In this document: one piece after another, positions 1-11,115 of the stretch
Layout: each line of letters starts with the position of its first letter
Position numbering within the stretch: position 1 is the stretch's first letter
Source of the DNA: Zygnema circumcarinatum
Lineage: Eukaryota > Streptophyta > Zygnematophyceae > Zygnematales > Zygnemataceae
Reading direction: 5' to 3'
DNA: 64,000 bases
Assembly (NCBI GenBank): GCA_037447605.1
Contig: CM074808.1
Span: forward strand, 3,225,963-3,289,962
Translations under genes and position numbers: made by a program
Notes under the pieces: model-generated
Databases searched by the model: none
The model's input: only the letters and a program-made list of their open reading frames with translations
What the model was told of the DNA's origin: nothing

Positions 1-524
1 TAAGCACAAACGAAAGAAGCTAAGATCGGAAAACTACGCCTAGGCGCAACAACGCAGCCCTAGAAGCAGCCGCGAAGATCATCGGTGTGAGGCTAAAAGA
101 CGTTTTGTTATTACTAAGTCCAAAATGACACATTACATAACACGCCATCTCAAATCAACATGGCATAACATATCACATGCCACGATCGGTGCACGATGTA
201 CATAACTCTTGAACTTCATTTGTTCAGGTCACAACTCCATGCTCATCTTCTAACAAAACTCGCTAAACAAAGCGACGGACTCACAGGAAATCCTTGTCCT
301 CTGCAGTGTGAACTTCCCTTCTTGACCACTCCCGGCATAGATAATTACAAAACGACGAGGGACCAACAAAGCTAAATATGCCTGCTAGGGACAATGGCCA
401 AATAAAGGCCGATAGACATCAAGTAGTCGGGTCGCAATCACAATGACAATTAGAATGCCTACTGAATCTTAAGGTGGGAATTGAAGAGTCAGTGAGAGCC
501 CGATACGCTTATCACCCCCCCCCC

Positions 525-3500
525 TTACAGGGCGCGCATTTCAGGGCCTGGTGGTGGATACTTGCTGGGCTTGAAGGAGCATTTGAGAGCCAGAGAGGCG
601 CTGAAGGGAGAGGAAATGAGTGGAAATAATGTCAGCCCACCAGCTCCACAGGAGAGACGCAGTGGACCTCCTGGATGTTACCAAACGAGAGAAGGTATGT
701 CCCACTCTTTGAAATAATGTAATTCCCGCCTTGAGGTGATCTGTACAACGTGATAAAAAAGCAGTCATGTGTGGACCGTCAGTCCCAGGGAAGATGCTCC
801 TGCCATTCTGAGCATGTGAGAAGAAGTAAAAATGCATGGCCGCGAGAAGGGGCTCTAGGAATGTCTGGACTAGCGAGGGGGATGTTTGAGACATTCAAAT
901 GCATAGAACAAGCGTGGCAGAACGTTTTCAATAGCAGAACAAAGATGATTGCGAGGGAATAGGAAGGACGTACTTGTCCCAGTCATTCTGCCCATTCGTC
1001 AAGACAAACTCCAAACTCTCCCCTTCAAGAACCAAGACCTGCATTCCAGACAGGCTTATTAACAGAGTGCTCTCAATTCGCTTTCCACTGTTACTCTACC
1101 TCCTTGTTCATTGACGCTATCCAAGATTGCAACACACAAGAAACGTCATGTCTAGTGGCACTTTGATGGATGTCAAAAAAGTGGATGCTCCATCGAGGGC
1201 AAGTACAAGTGACACTCTCACGCGCAATGATCCTCCTCTCTACAGCCCGAATGAGGCCAAAAGTCAGAGCAAAAGTTTCCCGGATAAATGATATCGCCGC
1301 TACCTTCCATGGAGCCTCGTCGTCCATAGTATGCATTGTCTCCATAAGAACTCCGGGAACCTCTGTCCACCTGCAAATCGCTTCAAAACTACAAACGTCA
1401 ATATCACGGTGAAGGAGCAGCAGCAGTGTAGAAATTCCTCTTGAGGCACGAGATAACTTACGGTTTGCTATCAATTGAATAGTGTAGATAGGCAACTTCC
1501 CATCCTGTCTGATAATGTAATGTGATGTGCGGTTTTAGCGGCAGATACTCCACTTCCTTGTCTTCATGAGAATGAGCATGCAATGATTCTGCAAAAAGAA
1601 GCAAAGTAAAGCAAGGGATCAGCTCAGGGCCATTACTCCTGGAGTGAGGAGGGAACTAGATAGTCAGAATCCACCAAACCTTTGGCACAGCTTTAAATGT
1701 TTGGTTGATTGGAATTGACAAGATTGATATTTGGTGCACTGAGGCCGCACATTACTGTAAGCAGCCTAAATCCTTAGCAGCAACCTTGGTCTAATTCAAA
1801 TGTGATTTGGATGCAGGTAGTAATGTGAGTGTAAATCCAAGCTACATCCTTCACTGATTTGGGGACATTCAGGGTACCCACCTTCAGCTTCTTCAATACT
1901 GACAGAGGCTCCGGCAACCAGGCGACTGCCACTTCCTAAGCTCTGCTGAAGATTTTCCCATTGATGCTCCTCTGAAGCTTCCAGGAGGTCAGTGTGCAAT
2001 TCTCCCTCTATTTCTTCTGTTTTTTCTCCTTCTTCTACTTCATTCTTCTCGTGCTCTTCTTCTTCCTTTGCTGGATCTGTACACTCTTCCGATTTCTCAG
2101 TATCCTCACCAACAGCTCCGACCTGCACCTCCTCTTCAGATCCCCGGTTCTCAACTTCCACTGCTCCATTCAATCCCAGAATTTCCTCTCCACCATCTTC
2201 CGAAGGCATTGAAACCTCCACTATTTGAGAAGGTTCTTCTTCTCCGCCCTGTTTCTCATGCGGATGAACTTCTATCGCCGGTTTTAACTCTTCCCCATCA
2301 TTATACAGCACCCATCCAAAATCATCTATTTTTCGTTCTGTGGGTTTCAACCAACCCATGCGAGTTATCTCTGCCATGTTCTTACTATCAGGCCCATCAG
2401 ATGTGCCTTCACCTCCTTCCCTCTTAAATTCACCTGCCTGCAATCTGTCCAAGCCGCCTTTTCGCAAAATTTGTCCCCTCAACGACGCTTCAGAGATCAA
2501 TCGAATATCGTTTCGGATATCTGTAAAAAGAGGTAGCTGCGGATTATGTCCTGTCATCAAGGGCCCCATATTTTTCGAAATACTAATGGAATCAGCTGAC
2601 AGATTAGAGCTAGACCTTACTTGCTCAACATCCTCTCCCCGTGGATTCTCTCCTCTTGCTAAACGCGGAATACTGAAGGGCTTTACTGCAACTCCATTGA
2701 TAGCTCCCGCCTCTACTAGTGGCTGAGTTCCGGCTTCCAGCTGTGTGTCATCTCCCTCCGGCATAAAGGCTGGATACGGAGGATATATCTCCTGCTTGAC
2801 CATCACTTCAACCTGCATTGCCCTCGCCTCTACTTGCAGCTACTAAGACAATCCTTCATACATTGAAGATTTTCAAATTAAATGGAGATGAGCCGGAAAG
2901 CCGCTGCTGCCTTACTTTTATTTCATTTGTCACATTTAGGACTCAGACTGGGTAGTTGTTATCTACAATTCCAGAGGACATGAAGGTACAGAGCATGGGG
3001 AATCTAAGTGTTCAATTCCGTCACTTTCAAGGAACGAGGCTGCCAAGAACTCTTCACTTATCTCTTTACTTCTCCTACATCCTTTTCACTTTTCTTTTCA
3101 AGCACCAATTTTCCAACTGCCATCTGAAATTCGAACCAATTTCAACACTTACAGCTGATTTGCTGTCCTTCTCCACAACTCCATGCTCAGGACCGTTGGA
3201 AACTGGTGATAACTTAATGAAAGTCTTTGAATCGGCAGAACAAGGCACGGCCTCCTCATCCACATCCTCATGTGCATGTGCCAAGGGCCCACTTCTGCAA
3301 TATTACGCAACAGCCACTCCTCAACTGAAAGCAACTGATTGTCCAAAAACGTTTGATGCCTGAAAGCTTATCTGCAGGTCAACATCAGCGATGGATCCTG
3401 CGATATGGATCGCACATCTAAGGCAAGTAGTTTCTGCTCGCTTAGGACTAGGCCATAAATGCAAGCGTCATTGGTCACAAAGTTATTTTTTTTACATAAA

Positions 3501-5694
3501 ATCTTCGTCCGTGCAGAGTAACACTGTCATTAAGGGTCATCATTGACGGAAATATCTGACTTACATCATAATTTCCTCCACTTGAATGAATCCCGAGATG
3601 TACTCTTCTGGCGGGTCATCGAGTTTGATCGCACCGGTGTCAATGGACATTGTCTCAGATACTCTGCTCATCTCCCCTTCTAAGGCAACCTGCACTACCT
3701 CCATGATTGCCTTCTCCTCCTGCCCTTCACGTTTGCTGATAGCTATGTCAATGGAAACAGTTGTTATTTCTCTGCTTTCTGCCTCCATAGAAACCTCACA
3801 TTCAGTCTCTATTGTCCGGCCGTTGACAATCTCCAGCGCTTGGTTTTGAGCACTTTCAAACAAGGACACAATGTCCTGACTAGATTGGTCAGCCTTCACA
3901 GTTGCTTCCTCCTTGCTAGCAATATCCGTGACTACAGTTTCACCAACAGACTGTCTGCTACCACTTTCTTCTTCTTCTTTATCAAGCACAGAAGCTGAGG
4001 TTGATCCCAAATCCTCGAGGACAAGTGCTGAGCTTAGTGCGAGGTTCACTTCTTCAGCCGGTGAAGGAAGAAGGAGTTCTTCCAAAGCTAAATCTGAAGA
4101 AAGTGAAGTTGGAGATAAGGCTTCTACCGTTCTGTTCATCTGCAGCAGCCATCCAGTTGAACACTTCCAGAATATCTGAGCTCCTTAACAAAAGACAAGT
4201 CATACAATTGTAGAAGTTCAGAACTAGTCAATAACCGAAGTTCATAGACATGTCAACAAGTTACCTTTCTTCCTACCTGTGCTCGGACACGCCGTTGTAT
4301 CTCATCCCGAAAGCCGCCATACTGAGATATCTCCTTCAACGATCACAAAAGCCCAGGTCAATATGGCAAATATGAGACTTCAATGCTCCGCTCAGCTCTG
4401 CAAGAATTCAGCTTCAATGGGCATCGACAGAAAGGTAAACCAAAAAGCTTCATTGCCTTGAATAACGCCGCAGCAGACGACATAAGCCAGCTCTTCTCAA
4501 ACGTTTCAAAATCATTTGATCACTTGCCAGCGAACACAAAGTGCATTCAGGAAGCATTACAAGGATAAGCCATAAGTTACACATATACAACGGTTGCAAA
4601 ACAATAGTGCATACACTTACTCCAGATGGCGAAGCGGTAATATGATACACGTTGTCCGTGTCTGAAGCTTCCAACTCATTTATACCAGTGGCCTGCATGT
4701 GTTTGGTGGTAGACTCGTTTCCGCTTGATAGACTCTGCTCAGGAAATTGCTCCAGCAGTTTATCACTTTTCAAAGTCGTCTGTCCCATTGGGGTAGCTGG
4801 CAATGCGATTCCTTGACTGGTTTGTTGGTCAGAGCTTGCCAGTGCCTTAGTACCAGCCTTTGGAGAGAAGGCAAATCTAGTTGCGGACAGGCGCAAAATA
4901 TTCTCCAAAGAACGGTATTCCCGCTCCAGGGCCTGCAAAGTTCCCCTCAAGCCAAGATGCTAAACCACATAGCTCGGACAAGATTCCGATTCCTTCACTG
5001 GCATCAATACCATCTTGAACTATATCGGCATAGGGGAGTGCTCGGCGAATTGTCCGAAGGTAGGGTTGCCTTGGTAGTTTCCAGCAGTTTTCACACATAC
5101 CTGCAGATCTGCAGAAACTTGGGGAGGAACACGGCGCCCTGCTGTGACGCTGCGTTCAACCATTTGCTGCAGGAGCTCGGCTCTCCTTCTGAGAGCATTG
5201 ACCCGCATCTTCAACTCCTCGGTCGGCCTTAGTAAGTTTCCAACTCCAGTTCCGCGATGTCCTCTAATAACCATGTCCTGCAGTTCTGCAATTTTTTGAA
5301 CTAGAATATTTGATTCCAGTCCAGCATTTCCGCCTCTGTTATTCCTTGCTGCAGACCTAGCTGCCAGACTAGCGGCTAGTAACTGCAACCTTGATTCAAG
5401 GTTGGATACCACAGTTTCAGAATTAGAAACCATAGCAGAATTTACATTCTCTTTCGTGTCTTCTTCGATCCCAGGTATTTTCTGCGGATTTCCCCCACTT
5501 ATTCCTGTCTGTGGTTTGCTGGAACAGCTCACTGGTTTGCTTCTACTGCCCCTGGCATGTCCGTGCATTATAAGTTTTATTTCAAGACTATCCTCCCTGA
5601 AACCTAAGCGCTTCCCCGACTTCAAATTCCAATTCTTGCTGCTGCTAGTACCTGCGAAAGTGAGCTGTGCATTGCACAGAGTTGCTGAAGCCAT
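525..5694 (-). CDS. Unrecognised multi-exon protein, probably plastid-targeted (about 981 aa)
   Basis: I do not recognise this gene. A phase-consistent eight-exon model is 5694-5101, 4932-4621, 4333-4277, 4175-3565, 3294-3153, 2812-1878, 1370-1222 and 670-525, all with GT-AG borders. The N-terminus (MASATLCNAQLTFAG...) is rich in Ser/Ala/basic residues with few acids, like a chloroplast transit peptide. Residues about 90-230 are helical and charged (ELKMRVNALRRRAELLQQMV, ALEREYRSLENILRLS), suggesting coiled coil. The middle (about 320-830) is very acidic and low in complexity, with runs of Glu. The C-terminal 100 residues return to ordered sequence (APWKVAAISFIRETFALTFG), then a short hydrophobic stretch (GLTLFPLISS) and a Pro-rich tail. 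The last two exons are the least certain: they are chosen because the phases match, not by homology. Coding nature is well supported by long open exons with matched splice phases; function is unknown. Confidence 0.6.
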
Positions 5695-8213
5695 GCTTGT
5701 CTAAACAAAAGTTTCTAAGACTTCTACAGATTTCAGAAGACACTGGTGTCACTTCGTATTCACAAAAAGTGCACGCGCGTCGACAGGATGGCTAGAGTCA
5801 ATTGAGACGCATGTGACAGTTCCACCAGCTCTGCACGAGTGAAAGAAAAGATCAGTAGAATGAATAGACAATATGAACAAGCTCTACTTTCAGGCGTTTT
5901 GCTCGATCAGTGAAATCGGCAATGTTACTATAGACTGCCGCATGGTACAAAACTGCTACGGTGATCTAGCAGGAAGTTTGATCCTATTGGAACAAACATG
6001 GCAGTTGGAGAGATTCCTCCATTTTTTTTCATTTTTGCTTAACGGAAAGCGTAAGGCAACACTTGATATAGCATAGTGCTGTAGTGTAAAGCACAGAGTG
6101 ACCACACGTTTTCAAGTTTGACAATAACATAAGCTCGCCTGTATCCTTAGAGAAGCATGCCTAATATACGTGACTGGCACACTAACAGGTGGGAGCCTGA
6201 AAGTCACCCTCGCTTCTCAGAAACACGGAACGGTAAAATTAAATCCAATGCGAATGATCAAGTGCTACAAAAAAGTCTTGCAGCTGCAATATCCCTCGCT
6301 TGACTCGCTTATTTGCCTTACCAATAAACTCAGCAATCTGCAGTGAAGTTCATCACTTATGCGAATGTTCCACCATTAGAAAAACGTTCAGAAACAATAA
6401 AACACATCTAAGCAGCAGACAGTCATGCACATTCTCTAACGATTAGTCAATATGCCCTCCCTGCCCACTCTACCTCGCGCGCATCCCACTCCTACTCACT
6501 CCCTCTCCCACTCCACCATCGCCACTTCCCCTCCCTCTCCCTTCACCACTGCCAGTCCATCATCAACTTCATGTATTGCCTTAAGCCTCTCCTTCCCGTC
6601 TCCCCCTTCCCACCCTCACCCTCCCTCTGCAGGCAGCTCCTCACCAATAGCGACCCTTCCAGAAGCGCTGTCCACAACAACATCGCCGTGGCCCGCCCCA
6701 CTGTCTCCAGCTCCCTCCCCCTTCTCTTCTCCCTGCCTCCCTCCCTCCCCCTTTCCTTCTCCCTCCCTCTCCTACCCCCGTCTCTCTACTCCAGCCCCCC
6801 CTCCTGCCATTAGCGCCCTCTCCCCTCCCCCGCACGTGCGAACCCCCCTCCGAGCGCCACGTGGGCGCTCCGGCTGCCCACCCGCCCGCCAGTCCGAGCT
6901 GGCTGACACGTGGCCTCCCTCACAGCCATGCCACGTGGCGCGCTCCCTTTTGAACCGACCGCGGCAGCCAATCGTACGTTCGCACGTGCGAAGTCCGCTC
7001 TGGAGTGGCCGCCCGCCTCGGCCGCTCCCTACGGCCGAGCTCCCACCAGCGCTGGCGACTTTCCTAGAATAGGGGAGAAAGGGGGGGTGGGGGGGTCCTT
7101 GTGGAAGAGCGCGATTGCATGTTGCCCAGAAAGTGGTTTCATGCGCCTCTCGTCTCCTGACATGGGCCAGGAGGTCAAGCCAATGTTGGCCAATGTCTTG
7201 GTTCAAGTTTTCACATTGCTTGCGTTGGAGGAGTGGACAATGTTAAGAGTTGCGCATTTGTTTGTGTTTGAGCATCGTGTAGCCTGAGGTTTGGATGGAT
7301 GTCGCTGGGCATGTAGCATTGATGGTATTATGTCTATTTCTGCAGTGACACCAAAGTCAGCATAAAGCAGTGCATGGGTCTCATGGTAGGCCCGACCAGC
7401 ATGATGGATGGATGCCCATGTTCAAGCTTCTCGCCTGCCTCTCCAAAGCATTCCAATCAACAAGCATGACAACTTTAGGGTTGGGAAACATTTTAGATTT
7501 GCATTGGGGCTTCCTAAAGATTATTTCCAGAAGGAGCAGTTGCCCTGCTCCTTGACAGCGGGAAATACAAATAAGTGACAAGCTACACAGGATGCAGAGA
7601 GCACCTTTCATTCCGATTTTGGACTAAAGAGCCTTCCATCCTGTTCCATCCTGTTCATCCTGTTCTGTTCCTGTTCCTGTTTCCACTTAAACCAACTTGA
7701 GAGACATGCATGACATCGCTACCAGCCTCCCTTACATGCTTCCTTCCTTCACCATGTACAACAAACTGCAGAACCAGACAGGCTCGCTGCACAGCTCAGC
7801 ATGCTCTTATATACATTGCCTGCAACCAATTGACGACCCCTGCCTTCAAGGAGTTACCGAACCACTTTAGATGCCGCCTTCTTCATGCAGCCTTAGTTCC
7901 GTCAAGGCTACCCTTGTGTCAATGTGCGCTTCAGTCGAAGTTGACCTAAGTCAAGGGGGCAGTCATTACAAGGCAGCCACCTCAATGTCTCCAAGAATTG
8001 GGAACGCCCAATGCCGGCCAAATGGCATCCTGCGAAGGCATGCTTAAAACTAATCTCGTCATCACATCCAATCCTAGCAACACGCACGACTTTGTTAAAT
8101 TGCAGTGAATTCATGGGAAACTATATAGAACTCCGCGTTGTAGGATTTCTGGGTTTTGGCTTTAAGAGTTTCAAGCTTTGCTCCTACCTGTTGTTTCTGC
8201 AACGTGCTGCAGC
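5695..8213. other. Intergenic region with pyrimidine-rich tract and G-box cluster
   Basis: I see no convincing gene here. It holds the 5' side of the unrecognised plastid gene and the 3' side of the GRAM gene. 6450-6830 is a long C/T-rich tract. 6830-6965 has five ACGT-core elements in about 135 bp (two GCACGTGC, plus CCACGTGG-type and ACACGTGGC). Because this cluster is over 1.1 kb from the ATG at 5694, a 5'-UTR intron in that gene is possible. 7640-7685 has a short CCTGTTC-type repeat. Long ORFs over the pyrimidine tract are compositional. Confidence 0.5.
6832..6965. promoter_or_regulatory. Cluster of ACGT-core (G-box/ABRE) elements
   Basis: Five CACGTG or ACGTGGC motifs lie within about 135 bp next to a pyrimidine-rich tract, which is a promoter-like arrangement. 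ACGT cores are known bZIP (ABF/HY5/GBF) and bHLH targets in plants. The element GGCTGACACGTGGC here recurs identically at about 22624 in the SEC23/glycosyltransferase promoter. Confidence 0.5.
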
Positions 8214-9891
8214 TCAAGTACTGAGATGCTCCAACAGCGCCAGGGCACTTTCAATATCTTCAGGTCCTACAAACTCGTGTACTGCCACCTGCAGCTCAGT
8301 AGCACTGCCTGCCCGTCATTCTCACAGATCGCTCCAATGCAAGCTCTACAACTGTCATGCTCTTCCCCGAAAACTAGACGCCAATACTTGATATTTTACG
8401 ACGGTATCTTGTGAAAAGGGCACTTCCAAAAGCAGAGCAGTCGTTTAGGGCAATTTGATGCGCACCCATTGATCCGCTGTCATGTGGAGCTTAAGAGTGT
8501 CGCTTTTCTCGGCGCGCCGTGCTTTCTGACGACTTATATTCTTCAACTTGGAATGCTCCAACGCAATCTGCAATACCATTCCCAACAACCACTCAATACT
8601 TTCACTGTCATCCTAATCTGCTACTGTAGGCAGCAAGACGACACGTCACAGTATGTAGCAGCCGTTACAGCATGCATGCATGGCCTCAAATTCGCAACAT
8701 TATCAGCCCCAGGGACAGGAATCGTGAGCTCAAACTTACAGAGATTCGTTGATTTTTGTCAGAAACGTGAAAACAGACATTCTTGTCAGTGATGTACAAA
8801 GTGCCGGGGAAGCTCATCGGTAACTCAGGTGTGAAGCTGTTGTGAGTACAACGGAAAGTCTGTAACAACTTGCAGGGGAAGGCTGCAGAAATCGTAGCCG
8901 CAACAAAATGAGAATGGAGTAAGTGTACGGGCAAATTCATATAGAGCACTCTGACAGACTCACTGTGGTCCAAATATGTCGTTCAAGACTGCGACCTCAT
9001 AACGTTCAAGTTCCATATGCACAAACCCTTGGCACTGCAACACAAATGCAAGATGTTGCCTGTCACGAAAAGCGTCAGGTTAAGTTGCCCATTTTTTGTT
9101 ATGCCTAATGGTACCTACCTTCTATAAGGCTCTCTTGTGCTGGGAGACCAAACAAGGCCTGCAAGTTAACCGACTTCTTGTCCAGAGGTGCCTCTACTCC
9201 TGTCTCTTCAGAACCCGAAATTTGCGGCACGAGTACAGCCTTTTCGTGATCCTGGTAGGCCTTCTCGCCCATATCAAAACTGCTCCACCAGCTGGAGAGT
9301 GTGCTACTAAGGCCTGTGAGCCCTGGCATCTGCAACGACAGTCGCAGTCATCCATAAAATAAGCAGAGGCATCACGTAAATTCACAATTGCATTTTCAAA
9401 CCGACCGCACTGGGACGTGCCAGTCCACCCGCTCCTGCCCTCCTTGTAAAACCAGTTTGCGACAACAGCGTCAAATTGCTCACCTTGCTACTTAGCTCCT
9501 GCACTGCGGCCGCAGCTTCCTTACTCGCAGTCGATGCTATGTCCACCACATTCCTCCCAAGCTCCTGCACGTTGGAAGTCACCTGCTCAATGTCTTTCAA
9601 GGCGTCCTCCGGTGCCCACTCCATGGTCCCCACGTTCTGATCCATAACCATGAGCGACAACGGGTCATACGAGGGCAAACCGACCCCCTCATTCTGCGTA
9701 CTTGCACTTTCAGAGGATTTCTCCGCCGCAGAATCCACTTTCTTTCCGTCAAGAGAGGCGGACGCTGCGGAGGAAGCCCCGACTGTGTTAGGGGTAGCCG
9801 CAGCCAGATCATCGACGGCGATGGAGTCTGCTTTCTCAACGATCACCGCCGGCCCCCCGAGCTCCGCCTCAGCAGGTGGGGAAGCCGCCAT
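8214..9891 (-). CDS. GRAM-domain family protein (312 aa)
   Basis: Five exons with closed phases: 9891-9484, 9329-9119, 8882-8740, 8567-8466, 8288-8214. The start is the ATG at 9891 (MAASPPAEAE, context TCCATGGCG); the frame is open upstream but without an ATG. Residues 1-136 are acidic and Ala/Ser-rich, with a helical segment (DIEQVTSNVQELGRNVVDI). From about residue 190 there is a GRAM/PH-like fold: LQALFGLPAQESLIEAFPCK, then the strand signature SFPGTLYITDKNVCFHVSD and a later basic segment. The C-terminus EFVGPEDIESALALLEHLST is helical, as is usual at the end of PH-like folds. GRAM domains bind phosphoinositides or protein partners at membranes; a membrane-trafficking or stress role is family inference. 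There is no signal peptide or transmembrane segment. Confidence 0.75.
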
Positions 9892-10560
9892 GGACTCTTG
9901 GCCCTCCAAGAGCCCCTGCAGCTGCCACGCGGCAGCCTCAAATACCTGTCAGAATGCACATCAGCTGGCGGACATGGACATGACCTGCACAGAATTAGGG
10001 TTAGGGCTAAGCCGGCCGGCGGGGCGGGCGGGCAGAAGGACTTGGTCAGGGCGAGCACCTGAGCAGCCCATTTCCCTGCGTATTCTGGGGCTTACGTCAC
10101 CGGGTTTTCCGGGCCCCTAAACGACAGAGCGCGCCCCATGCATTCCGCGCAGGCTCACGCATATTCTGCGCCTGTTTTCACGATCCAATGACGTCAGCAA
10201 AACCTAAGTTGTTCACTCCGACAAACCGAGAAGCCGAGGGGGCGAGGGTCCCTTGGCGACCGTACGGTAGTCCCTCCGCAGTATGCATGCGAGCGGCCGC
10301 CAGTTCAACGGCGCGGGAGACAGGGCTTCACGCGATCAGCGTGCATATATGTGTGCATTTCTATGTCACAGTTTCCGATCTGTTCTGTGTTGTATTCTGA
10401 GCCCGTTGATCAACTTCCCTTCCATGGCTCGAGTGGCTTGTTTCCCATACCATCCCATAGTCCCATCCATCCATGCATGCATGTATGCAATCCATCGTAC
10501 AATGGTGGGCTGCATTTTTTCAAACCCATTTCCGTTCCTGGCTGCGTGATCCATGGATGG
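9892..10560. promoter_or_regulatory. Upstream region of the GRAM gene with a TGACGTCA element
   Basis: This holds the 5' leader and promoter of the GRAM gene. A perfect palindromic TGACGTCA (CRE/TGA bZIP site) lies near 10188-10196, and a GTAC-core palindrome (CCGTACGG) near 10260. No coding sequence is evident. Confidence 0.4.
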
Positions 10561-10569
10561 TGCCATGAG

Positions 10570-10690
10570 CATGGCATGGCATGGCAGGGCATGGCATGGC
10601 ATGGCATGGCACGGCATGGCATGGCAGGGCATGGCATGGCACGGCATGGCATGGCAGGGCATGGCATGGCATGACCTGGCATAGCATGGC
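10570..10690. repeat. GGCAT (ATGGC) pentanucleotide tandem array
   Basis: About 24 head-to-tail copies of ATGGC, with a few ATGGCAGGGC and ATGGCACGGC variants, fill about 120 bp. The variants recur in the same order (CACGG then CAGGG), so higher-order units of 30-40 bp have been duplicated. It lies about 430 bp from the much larger GAAGCAA array. Confidence 0.95.
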
Positions 10691-11115
10691 ACGCCCAAGT
10701 ATTGTGCACGACTTCTTTGGCACAAAGTGCACAGCTAGCAGCCCCCCATGGTGCCCCACAGCGACTGACCATTGTCCGCTGCCCCACCAGGTGCCTGCCT
10801 GCCTGACTAATTGCCTGCCTCAGCCGTGCACCATTTAGCAGCACTGTTGGGCTCGTCCGGTACTTGGCATCTGGGTTGGGCCCCTTCTGACTCCCAAGTC
10901 CCAACTGCCAAAGCAAGAGGAAGGCTCAGGGTGGGTTTCCATCAGCCCGTTACTCCGACGTGGCATCGTAATGGACGACGACCCATGGGTTCCAAGGGAG
11001 GCCGCTTTCCACCAACGCGGGCGCCGGCTATGGCCGCTATAATGCCGAGGCAATCGCTCCTCAGGACGGTCCGAGGAAGGTGTAACGCCATTACGCATCA
11101 TTCGTACCGCCACTG

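Noticed and set aside
6452-7072. 206-codon Pro/Ser-rich plus-strand ORF
   Set aside because: It is a translation of the pyrimidine-rich tract and has no conserved features.
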